This document shows, in pieces, positions 1-10,601 of a stretch of DNA of 64,000 bases (position 1 is its first letter; each line of letters starts with the position of its first letter). Under the pieces are notes generated by a model. The model made no database searches. It worked only from the letters and a program-made list of their open reading frames with translations, and was not told the DNA's origin. The position numbers and the translations under genes were made by a program. The DNA lies in contig JAHRBC010000004.1 of assembly GCA_022702545.1 (NCBI GenBank), positions 1,798,001 to 1,862,000 on the forward strand. Reading direction: 5' to 3'. The DNA comes from Phycomyces nitens (Eukaryota; Mucoromycota; Mucoromycetes; Mucorales; Phycomycetaceae).

Positions 1-921
1 GAAGAACCAGCAATCGAAGAAGCTCTTCGCAACCTGACCCGTGAAGATCCCTCTGTTAGAGTATGGACTGACGAAGAAAGTGGGCAAATGTTGATCAGTG
101 GAATGGGAGAATTGCATCTTGATATCATCAAGGATCGCCTTATCAATGATTTCAAGTGTAAGGCAACCATGGGAAAAATGCGCATCAGTTATCGTGAAAC
201 CTGCCAGGCTCCCGGGGCTGCTTCCACTGTATATGAAAAGGATGTTCTGGGAAAGAAGGCCAAGGCAGGCTGTAGTGTGAGCCTTGAACCCACAGAAGAT
301 TCCTCTAATCAGATCACTGTCAACCTACAAGAAGATCTTGTTGATTTAGTGCCCCATCTAACACAACAAGACATTGATCAGGCAATCCAAACAGGCTGTC
401 AATCTGGATTGTCGCGTGGTGCTGTGCTTGGCTTCCCACTTGCTCAAGTGCACATTACAGTCGATAGACTAGATACTTTTGGGGCCGACACTACACTCGG
501 AGCCATATCTGCCTCTGTTTCAAACAGCATACAAGAAGCACTTCGCCATGCTGATCCTTGTCTTCTGGAACCAATGATGGAGGTTCATGCCGAGGTCAAT
601 GAACATCATATTGGAACCGTTGTTAGTGATCTCAGTGGCACAAGAAGAGGCCAGGTAATTGGTCTATATGCGACAGATGACAAGACTGCAGCCCAGGACA
701 CCGAAGTGTATTCTCCTCCAGATGGACTTCATCAGGATGTAGATGCATACAAGGCAAAACAAGTCATCAAGGCACATGTGCCTCTTAGTTCGATGCTTGG
801 TTATTCCAACTCTCTTCGTAGTCTGACAGGAGGCAATGGACAGTTTTCGATGAGGGTCATTGGTTATGGTGCGATGAGCAAGGATCGAGAGAGATCTGTT
901 GTTCAGGAAATGAGAGGCTGA
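1..921 (+). CDS. MEF2: Mitochondrial elongation factor G2 / ribosome-releasing factor 2, 3' part
   Basis: The frame is open from base 1 to a TGA at 919-921, so the N-terminal GTPase domain lies outside the window. The visible 306 residues cover EF-G domains III to V, including the domain III GMGELHLDI motif and a domain IV/V end with LGYSNSLRSLTGGNG. The last residues (YGAMSKDRERSVVQEMRG) resemble the C-terminus of GFM2/MEF2 rather than MEF1 or bacterial EF-G, which end differently. GFM2/MEF2 proteins split post-termination ribosomes together with mitochondrial RRF in the matrix. No intron is needed in the visible part. Family assignment is firm; choice of MEF2 over MEF1 rests on the C-terminal pattern. 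Confidence 0.85.
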   Translation, partial: EEPAIEEALRNLTREDPSVRVWTDEESGQMLISGMGELHLDIIKDRLINDFKCKATMGKMRISYRETCQAPGAASTVYEKDVLGKKAKAGCSVSLEPTEDSSNQITVNLQEDLVDLVPHLTQQDIDQAIQTGCQSGLSRGAVLGFPLAQVHITVDRLDTFGADTTLGAISASVSNSIQEALRHADPCLLEPMMEVHAEVNEHHIGTVVSDLSGTRRGQVIGLYATDDKTAAQDTEVYSPPDGLHQDVDAYKAKQVIKAHVPLSSMLGYSNSLRSLTGGNGQFSMRVIGYGAMSKDRERSVVQEMRG

Positions 922-1086
922 TTTGAACAATTGGATCCCTCATTCGAGCCACCAAATGGCTGAATCTAATTGGCCAGGAATGTGGCAGCATAGAATGGGT
1001 ATAGCAAGGAGGAATGACCCGGGGGTTCAAATAGACAAATTGCAATAAACTGGTCTTTTTTCTCTCCTTCATCTTCATCCTTTATC

Positions 1087-1908
1087 ATGAGTCATACACA
1101 CGGCCCCAACTGCAATCACGATGCACCCCCACAGACAGTTGCGGTCTCAGACGCCAACAAGGCACCACCTCTTTTGAGATCCACTGCAGAATATCTTATG
1201 GATGCCAAGAAGTCTGGACTCAAGGCACGTCAGGGTGTATTCAACGGCAAACGAGTTGAATACTTCAAGGGTAGAGTAGCACAAATAATGAGAACTGGGG
1301 TTTGCTGACTCGTTTTTGTAGGAAAGAGCGCAATCAATGCTCTGCTCAAGGAGAACTTTGGTAAGCTGGTCACAAAGGGTCCTCCTCTGACCGAGAGAGA
1401 GCAAGCTCATGCTGTGATGAACGATCTTGGACGTCATGGCTTCATTCTGCATGTTGACCGTGGAGATTCCATCAGTGGAAAGGGTTCGCCAAAGGTTCTG
1501 CAGCCAAATGCCGTGCAGGAGATTAAAGAAGACAGCTACTACATGTGGATTTGGGAAGGTTCACAGCTAAAGCTGTATGTTGGTGCTGCCTGTCTTGTGG
1601 CTACAATTCTTGCTGCAGTCCTGTTTCCTCTCTGGCCAGATAGTCTTCGTATGGGTGTATGGTATCTCAGTGTGGGAGTATTGGGATTATTGGGTGTTTT
1701 CTTTGGTATTGCTGCCGTCCGTCTTGTGCTTTACGTTGTCTCCATCATCATTCTTCCCCGTGGCTTCTGGCTCTTCCCTAACCTGTTTGCAGACTGTGGT
1801 GTTATTGAAAGTTTTGCACCTTTCTGGGGATGGGATGAGCCAAAGCAGGTAAAAAAGTCTGTCGAAGCAGAGGTACCCCAGACTACAACAGACACCAAAA
1901 CAGACTAG
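1087..1908 (+). CDS. SEC62: SEC62, ER protein-translocation subunit
   Basis: Two exons, 1087-1270 and 1322-1908, with a 51-nt intron (GTAGAG...TTGTAG); joining gives YFKG-KSAINALL across the junction in frame, for 256 residues. Sec62 is the Sec63 partner in post-translational import at the ER translocon. The N-terminal half is the basic cytosolic domain (KARQGVFNGKRVEYFKG), followed by two hydrophobic segments (around LYVGAACLVATILAAVLFPLW and GVWYLSVGVLGLLGVFFGIAAV) and an acidic cytosolic tail. The protein begins with a His/Cys-containing MSHTHGPNCNH stretch. It starts about 165 bp after the MEF2 stop on the same strand. Confidence 0.9.
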
Positions 1909-2057
1909 ACTTTATATTTTCTTCTTTTATTCATTTATCCATGTCCAGCAGGATAGAAAGCATCTTTTGCTGCATCTTCATTTCACTCGGCTTGTCGGTC
2001 ACCCGGAAAAAGGGGACCTTTCGCTATCATTTTACCATTGAATAAAATATTTCCTAG

Positions 2058-2936
2058 TTACATTCCCAACCTTTTTACCTTTTCAAGGATTGTTTGCTGT
2101 CTAGCTCGTTCCCTATCCATACTACGAAGAACATGTCGATCGACTTGCTCCAATTCAGATTTGATCTTTTCTTCCAGAGCCTCCAATTCTTCTGGCTGAC
2201 ATGCGCCTATCAACTCTCTAGAACGCGTCTTTAACATGAAGCCCACAACATCATCATACACATCTAGATCAACAATCTACCTTGCAAACAACCCGTTTCG
2301 CTCTTTTTTCTGACGTTCCTCTATCTTTTGTCTGTGCTCAAACATTTCTTGTTCTTTTTTATCCTAGATCCAGTCCAGATTAGTTTTTTTTTGGGCAGTA
2401 AGAATACTAGTGTATAGTGTATCTTGCCTGTCTATCCTTCATTTCTCTCAGGACATCTAAAATGTCAGTCTCTTTTACCATTCTGGCTACTGCACCCAGT
2501 ACATCGGGTGTAATTGAAGTTGGTGAGCCAAGAGATGTGAGTAGATTATCGAGACTATTATCCGGTTCTTGTTGGTGATGGTATTGAACTTGCTGTTGTT
2601 GTTGTTGCTGAATTTGCTGCTGCTGCTGCTGCTGTTGTTGTTGTTGCTGCTGCTGCTGCTGTTGTTGTTGTTGTTGTTGTTGTTGCTGTTGTGCCCAATA
2701 CTCATTCCTCACTTGAGCAATTACATCTTGATCAATCAAGGCCAGATCAATTGCAGCCGGGACTATTGGTTGCTCTACCACTGGCTAATCTCACATCATC
2801 TGATCAGTCCTCTTTCTGATCTTCTAGCCTTTACTCACCGGTTGAGGAGGAATATTCTGTAGAGAGACGATTAGTTATCAGTGATTCATCATCATACACT
2901 TACTTTGAGGAGAGAGAGGATCTGGTTAATGTCCAT
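2058..2936 (-). CDS. DGCR6 (gonadal) family protein with polyglutamine tract
   Basis: Five exons on the minus strand: 2936-2904, 2856-2839, 2784-2428, 2363-2281 and 2217-2058, giving 216 residues. The C-terminal half is predicted coiled-coil: EELEALEEKIKSELEQVDRHV followed by DRERARQQTILEK, which resembles the DGCR6 pattern (RELEAVEHRI...LDRKVADQQSTLEKA). Human DGCR6 is about 220 residues, so length fits. A glutamine run of about 30, broken by one Ile, lies at about 2590-2690 and interrupts the N-terminal half. Intron 3 (2364-2427) needs a GC donor (CAG/GCAAGA), because the only nearby GT donor puts the next exon out of frame. Exon 2 is only 18 nt. Function of the family in fungi is unknown to me. 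The family call is by pattern, not alignment. Confidence 0.6.
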
Positions 2937-3144
2937 AATTTAGATGAGAAAGAAATAAAACAAGTTTTATTTATTTATTTATTTATTGCGCTGTCCTGTT
3001 CACTTTAGTTATGTAGACCAAATAAAATCAAACGGCAACTGCACTAGGCAAAACAGCCAAGAAATAAAAAAAAATAAAGGCTATCCACCCCCTTTTTTCA
3101 CATTCTACTCCTCTTTTCCTTGTACAGACGCAATTGCTCATCGA

Positions 3145-3999
3145 ATGGAGGAATCAGGAATGGCAAAACAAGGATCAAGCAAGTGACTCTTTTATCCTCT
3201 GTCCATGTCTAAAGAGTATATGTGTAGGTTTGGCAGACAAATACAAGATGCTCAAGAAACGAGTTCGTCAGTCAGAAGAGGTAAATATAGTTATCAATAG
3301 ATCAAAGTGTACTTATGCATCCTGGCAGGAAAGTGTGATAATAAGCACTAAACTTCAAAAAGCACGCAAAAAGGTGGCCTGTCTGGCTCTTGAGCGCACG
3401 TAAGATCATGATGAGACCTTGGACAGACTACTTAACGTTTTCTCAAGTCTTATCCTCGAACAGCTGGAGAAGTATCACCCTCAGCCGTTTGAAAGTGATT
3501 CTGATAGCGACATATTGGATACCGAAGATGGATGGACAAAGGTTTGTAATATGGATCATATGCCCTTATCTGACAGTCGCTTGTCTGCTCTGGTATAGCC
3601 TCAATCTCCTGTGGGTACTCTTGCCAAAGACAACTTGGATTTAAATGAGGATGCAGAAAAGGTAGAAAGGAGATGGTTTTTCCAGACAGCCAAACTAATC
3701 CAACCTTGATTTTGTAGGCACACGACAAACCGCATTATGCAGACCAAATAGACGCTCTCTGTGTAGCCCAGACAGCACCCAGAGTGTCTCTCAAGCATCC
3801 CTTGACACATAGCACATCTGTAACGTGTCCTGAAAAAGATGATTTGGACAGGAATGGGCCCCAAAGGAGTGCCAGCATGTCCATGTCCATGTCCACTCTA
3901 ACCAGGCCATGGGTGCATGATCAGGCCTATTTTCCTGTGCATACATATCCAGCCCCTCACCAGACCATCCTGCCAAGGAAACAAGCCTATAATGATTAA
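3145..3999 (+). CDS. INO80F/TFPT-like coiled-coil protein, start uncertain
   Basis: Exons that fit: about 3217-3280, 3329-3399, 3427-3541, 3599-3661 and 3718-3999. The core DKYKMLKKRVRQSEE joined to STKLQKARKKVACLALER matches the conserved helix of INO80 complex subunit F/TFPT-type proteins (KY..LKR...EE....L..K...A.....RL.LER). The rest is Ser/Pro-rich with an acidic DSDSDILDTED patch and an MSMSMST repeat. The 5' end is unresolved: ATG 3145 reaches the core only through a 34-nt intron (3183-3216) with a poor GAG acceptor, while the core's own frame is open upstream but has no ATG. A 27-nt intron at 3400-3426 or an in-frame TAA must also be accepted, so a decaying gene is an alternative. Confidence 0.5.
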
Positions 4000-4194
4000 A
4001 CTCTTTATATATACATATATATATATACATATATTTTTATTCTTGACAGCACTTGATGGTCCAATTGTTAATAAAGAATAGTAATCATATCCTTCGGCCC
4101 CAGTGCTCGTTTAGGAACCTGCACCTCCTTTGCCACCTTTTATAAACATCTCTAAAAAGTACCTTTTCTAACCATCCTTACTCTTTTATCTCTC

Positions 4195-5194
4195 ATGCCC
4201 CGTAAAGAGAAATCAAGCCTAAATCTTATGGTGGTCGGTGCACCGGGATCGGGCAAAACATCTTTTCTGAGCACCTTGTCCTCCCATCTAAGTACCCATG
4301 GCCGTGGTGCAACAGAACCAATTCAGGTCCAATCTGACAATCTGTTTCGTACTACCCAACTACAATGGCAAGACAACAAAAGCCTAATCTCCCTGACCCT
4401 GGTTGACACACCTGGATTTGCCGAAACAGTCTTGGGCTACCAAGCACGCTATACCCAAAAGTACCTGGAGCATCAATTTGACAGGATATGGATGGAGGCA
4501 AGTCTATTTACGAAATATTAGCCACTTCAGTAATACTAACTTGTTTATTTAGGAGACAAAACTCAAAAGAAACACAAAGGCCCAAGACACTCGAATCCAT
4601 GTCTGCCTCTATTTTATCGATGCGTCTATTACCGACTTTAGCCCGATGGAAGTTACGCTTCTTAGGGAGATGGCTTTGCGTGTATCCGTCATTCCTGTCC
4701 TGGCCAGATCAGACCTTCTTTCTCCCGAGCAGTTGGCCGAAAAGAAGCAGTTTATTCGGAATCTACTGTTTGATACATATCAGATACCTGTCTATGGATC
4801 TAGTCTCATTGATACTGTCGAAGAAGACATGATGGACTGGTGTATTCCTGACTTGACCACTCGTAAATCTACCTGGCGATCCCTTGATAGTTACATGAGC
4901 TGGCTAGAACAACAACATGACGAAAATGATGATATGGACGAGGCAGGTCAATTCAAAGATTACCTTGAGCAGATGCCATTTTCTGTCACTATTCCAAAGC
5001 CTCTTGAAGACTCCAAGAAAATAGAGTCGAACCCAATAGGCTACAGCGATACCATGGATCTGATCCAGCTTTTGTTGACAAACAGAGACACCTTTCGTCA
5101 CCAGACAAATGCCTATTTCTATGAAAAGTACCGTACACGAAAGCTATTTGATGAACGCACAGAACAGCTTTTGGCTGTCCATTCCTGTGACTGA
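4195..5194 (+). CDS. Septin-like GTPase (divergent)
   Basis: Two exons, 4195-4497 and 4553-5194, 314 residues. P-loop GAPGSGKT at residues 15-22, G3 DTPGF at about 71-75, and the septin-style G4 as ARSD at about 152-155 (usually AKAD). The segment CLYFIDAS...FSPMEVTLLREM matches the septin core. The protein is shorter than typical septins (350-450 residues) and has no obvious C-terminal coiled coil, so it may be a group 5-like or mucoralean-specific septin. The intron (4498-4552) uses a GC donor, GAG/GCAAGT; the GT two bases downstream would break the frame. Septins form filaments at hyphal tips, septa and branch sites. Confidence 0.8.
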
Positions 5195-8100
5195 ATAGAA
5201 TCTAGAATCCCCTATAAATATTATCTTTATGTACTTATATAATCATATTCCTTACCTTCGTATATATTAGTATCTACTACCTGTCTATATTTTAAATAAA
5301 TAAATAAATTATCTGCTATATTATTTAAATCACTACAAAACACAGATAAAGTCTTGCTATAGGGAAAAGGTGGATGCAATGGCCTTGGAATGCATATGAT
5401 CGATTCTCGTCCTTTGTCAAGATGTAAGGTTATGTTTTGATTAAGGATAGCTTTCCTAGAATGTACCAATCTTCGGCCATGTTTGTTTGGTGATCAAACA
5501 TGGCTAGTATATGACACTTTGGACTATAGTACAATGTCCGGATATTCTTACATGTGTCATATATACAGCAAACAAAAGAAAACGCCTGGTTTCCTTATTA
5601 GAACAGGTTTCCTATCAACTCTATTTATCTAGGAACAAGCTGCAAATATTATATATATAGCAATTTTTTTTGGTCTTTAAAGAATACTTGCTGACCATGC
5701 CTCAGCGATTGTAAACATTAGGTACGATATCAATACATGGAATAAATAAGATAAAAAGGTTATAAAGGCCCAGTTGATTTATTTCTTAGTTTGCCATAAT
5801 GCATAACTGACTAAGGACACACTTTATCTACAATGTATTCAAGATATCTTTACACTGTAATTCAGAAAATAATAACCCATGTCTAGACATGTCTGGGCCT
5901 TTCTTTATATCTCTAGAGCTTATGGTGATTTTCAATATATATAAATCTAGTTGCTGTACTGTTATGACTGTAAATAGAATATATAAAATGTACAACATTT
6001 GGTAGTTCTGTTGTATGGAAAGAGGGACATAATCTGTTTTAAATCACACATACTTTGTACTGAAGATACATGCATAAATTGTTCATAAATAACAGAATTA
6101 GTTGCTTTGCGACTCTTCTCTTGATATCCTTTCTCTTTCTAGACTTTATACATAGTGCTCTTGACCTTTAGTCTGATACTCAAGGGAATAATTAAAAAAA
6201 GTAAGATTGAACAAAGATTTGGTACCATCAGTTTCTGGCTGCAATACTTTGGTCTAATGTTCATCATCAATCATAGGATTTAAGTAAGCTACAAAGTTAC
6301 TATATGTATGAGATATGATGGCTAGTTGCATGTATACAATGGCTACCGTCTATTACCCAAGTTACTTTACTCCAGATTATATTTAAGCTTACCTTTGAAA
6401 TCATAAATTCTCCAAAAGTAAGTTATCAATAAAACATGCTAGCTATCACAAAAACTTGCATTCAAATAGCCTCTTACAATACAAGACCTGAAACACTGAA
6501 ACATACCTTGTATAATATTTGCCCCTGGCCAAGTAATTCATGAGCTATAGAGCTCTTTTAAAAATGTTTCTCTATACTAGTTGCCTTAATATCCGCAGCT
6601 CCCAAAAAAAAACTTTGTAATTTGTCTTGAGCCTATTAGATTCAGGCATCAAAAACATCTTTCTTTCTAAATGATGAAATACAATAATGACTCTTGAATT
6701 TTAAAATAGTTTCCATGACAATGACGAAACTGCTCATAGAGGTTTATGCAAAATTATCTTTATTTTACTTTTTACATAATACGCTCTACAGATCTATCAA
6801 GAGACCTAGTTTGATTATCACATTCCAACCATTCTCTTTCGCTTTGGCTTTATTATAAGAGCACAAAATTCTCTATACTAGAGACTTTGTAAAGTATGTT
6901 TGTGGATTGGTTAGATATATAATATAGTACCAAGCAAAAACCTGGATTATTGATAATGGATAATAATGGTAGATTTCTATATATTATTCAGCTGTTTCTT
7001 GTTTTGCTTCAAGGATCATAAAGCCAATCATAAGGACATATGCAAAACTATCTGTCTCTATGTTCTTGAAACATTCAAAAGCCATATACCTCACTTGACA
7101 GAAAATTGAGAGCATTCTAAGGACAAGATATCAGAAATAGTTCAAAGAGTTTACATTATATAAGCTGACGATTCTTTGAGAATTTACAAGTTGACATTTC
7201 AAAAACTATTGCTAGTACATGTTCTTTAATGTTCTAAGGGCTGCAACCAAATCCTGTTGATCTTTATGTAAAACTACACGACTTTTAGGAGCTAGATACG
7301 TACTTTATATATATAAATATATAAGCCTACTAGTAAATGTTTAATTATGATAAAGAGAGGGCTAATTTATCTCTATCATATAGGCTGTTTACTCTTTCTC
7401 TAGTCTAATTATGCTGGGGAAAAGCTAATTTTGTACATGGCATAGCGTCCAACTATTATCTCACTTGTGGATCAGATATAGTAACATGATGCTATGTACA
7501 TATCATATACACTTTACATATTATAATAAATCAACTATTCAGGACTGCATATACTGAGAGTCATGGAGGATAAAGCACTGAAAATTATGTTACTAAACTC
7601 TCCGAAATAAAGAGAATGATCAAAGTGCACATCTATTTTAAAAAAAGTGTCTATACTTTAGTAATAAAATCCAAAGTTCTAGATTGTCAACTTCAAAAAC
7701 CTTGGTTATAAATCTAACTTGTTTAGAATAGTCTCGCTCTTTCTTTAATATCTTTTTTTATAATGATTCTGAAATGTAAACGTGCTCTGCAAAAAAGGTA
7801 GAATAACTTTTTTAAACAGTAATTTTAAAATATTCTATTTTGTATAAAGCTTTTATGAGAAATAGTTGGCATGTTGACCGATTGGATACAAAGTGTATTT
7901 TATCCAAAATAAATAATTGTAGGCTGTTGTCTATAAGATTAATAGATGGTTAGATTTATAAATATGTCACCTTGGGCTTGTAAAGTGTATAGAGTATTAT
8001 TTATGATACGTATTGACATGGAACTATGACTAGTAGAGTAGAGATCCTCAAGATTGCCATGTCTGGCAAGAGTTTGATGATTACTATGACTATAATTTAC

Positions 8101-10601
8101 AAGTGCTTTTTGAGGTTCGTTGGAAATCTCTGTAGCCAACAGTAATGAAAAAGTCATTGAATGATCTGTGCATCAGGTATTACGCAACCTATGGCTGCTG
8201 TAATGTGAACAGAAAGCGTGTGAATAGACAGTCTCTGTATCCTATTTTTATTTATATGCATTGGTAAAAATAAAAAAAGTAGAATGGTCAACTTGACCGT
8301 ATCTATTGGGGTGATAGCATTTCTCGTAGACATGTATCTGTTGACCAACAGATCAGAAACTGATTCCATTTCGAGCTTAATCTTCTGATTATAAAGATGG
8401 GAAAATGGAAAATCCAAGGCTTTATACTTTTATTCAGAGCTTAGTATATATACTTGGGATCCACCCTTTGTATCTGTTTTATGCTTATTACATCAAGTAT
8501 CAAATAGAATTCTAAACAAACAAACAAACAAAAACACAACACTCCTATACGTCTATAGATCTCGGTTTAAAGTTATAGTCTCCGTTTATATATTTAGAGA
8601 GGCTATTGTATATTCTCGGAATATCAAATAGCTAAATAGGAGAGCACAATGTCCTGATTTATCTAATTTTTTGATCCGAAACTTAATATTCTCAAAGCCA
8701 TTGATAAGTTCATTATCCATCTTTTTTTAGTTGAACCAAATAGTTTGTGCAACTGGTAGTAGTATATTAATTTTGTACTGAATATTGGCAAATATTAATA
8801 TTGCATAAACCTTATTGCCTAGCTAACAACAGAATCTCATCCATTCAAAAGCTTTGAACAATTAAACAAATTAGACCCAATCGTATACATCTTAGTTTTA
8901 CGACTATACGCAACAATTGTGCTTGGATAAATACAAGCTATAGATATCTGAATATGATAAGAGCTTGTTCTCAGCTGGTTAATTACCTACTAAAGCATAA
9001 AGTTAAACACACGAGATGATAGTATTATTATAATAAAACATCAAAAAATAACTTTATACTGACAAATAAAATGTTTATGGTAGATAAATTGTATCATAAA
9101 GCTTTATTAATCTGTCTCCTATTTTTATTGAAGAAATAAGTTTCAGTATGTTGAGTAGAGCCTCATTGGAATATACTCTGCAAAGATGGATAAGAATGTA
9201 AATGTATAATTTGAATTGAAAAAAGATTGTACGACCATTCAATTAACCATGTAACCTTGGCTGGTGATTTATCTTATCTTGTAGTATAATATTGGTGATT
9301 GCTAGTAGATATATTTTATTTATTAAAGGCCCAAGATTGGTATATAATTATCCGTATTTGACGCCTTTGTAATTTACGAGTCAAAAAGTAAAGTATAAGC
9401 AGTTATCTATCAAAATATATTCTTGCCATGTATTCTTGGATTACGATAAAATACATAATCCCAAAATTCAAGATATTTTTACATGTCTTTACAAAACATC
9501 CAGCAAAGACTGTTTTCATCATAAAAGCCATCTTGATGGTGTCAAAAATGTTCTATAAAATCCTAGATAGACATACGACACATTCTTTAAAAAAAAAGAG
9601 CAAACCAAGTACATCAAAGATCAGCAGGACAAAGGGCTCTGGAATGGGGCAAAGGTCAATTTTTAAGACCTTTTGGATAGGGTATGGTTTGCTATATAAA
9701 GTGCATGGAAACGCAGAGGTGGATCAGGACAGCCAAATCCTGCTCTTGGTAAAATAGATACAAATAATTCAATAGTCAAAGCTCTCTCTTTTTTTGGAAT
9801 ATTTATCCAAATTATCTAATGCTATCTACAGTTTAATGCTGGACTTTTGTATATGTCTTTAAATAAGCCTCAAGAAACCTAAACTGACGGTGCGCCTATC
9901 AGAATATTCAGGATATATAACCTTTAAATAACTGGAAAGTTTTCTGTTTTACATGGGCTACAGAGTCTACAGCCATAATTAATTTTTGCAAGTCCTCTCC
10001 ATGGCAGTGAAAGACGATTACTGGACCACAAAAGATAGCTTTGTAGATCTTGTATCCAAGACAACTAGTAAAACAGAATGGGCTATAGACTCCTCACTTT
10101 TAGCACATAATTAAGTATTTTTAGGGTTTTATAATAATCAACTCTTCCTGTTTATTTTAATAATAGCAAGATTTTGGTTCAGATGATACGTGTAAGTATT
10201 CTATATGATCAGAGCGTAACTGTTTTCCCTTTATTGCGGCCTTTTAAATGAGAATGACTGCATCGCTTTGGGGTAATGAAATTTCTCCCCTCTCCTGCCT
10301 CAAAGCTGCTCCTTGAGTAAGGTGCATACAGCATCTTAAAGACTTAATCTTGGTAAAAGACGCCCACCCACATAATATAATACACTAGTTTTGGATAAAG
10401 ACCCAAGGACTCACAAGTACAATTATTATCCATCCACCGGATCAACATAGCCTACAACTATAAATAAGTGTATATATATACATACATATATACAGAAAGA
10501 AGAATAAAAGCGACTCTATACAGCCGCTCATCTGAACACACGAATAAGGAACATCATACCTACAGCAGACCGTGTTATCATTTCTCCAAAACACACTCGC
10601 C
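5195..10601. other. Gene-poor AT-rich region
   Basis: About 5.4 kb with no credible gene. Reading frames are short and stop-rich on both strands. The longest (9428-9757, plus, 109 codons, basic) matches no family I recognise and has no splice-supported extension. TA-rich runs occur at about 5650, 7310 and 10470. The last 150 bp before 10602 is the likely promoter and leader of the GBF1-like gene. I see no RNA gene, LTR or terminal repeat. Confidence 0.6.

Noticed and set aside
2569..2862. Leucine-rich open frame opposite the polyglutamine tract, and an Asn/Ser-rich frame in the third phase
   Set aside because: Both are shadows of the CAA/CAG run; the multi-exon DGCR6-like model explains the region.
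9428..9757. 109-codon open frame in the gene desert
   Set aside because: No recognisable family, no splice-supported extension, composition like surrounding AT-rich DNA.
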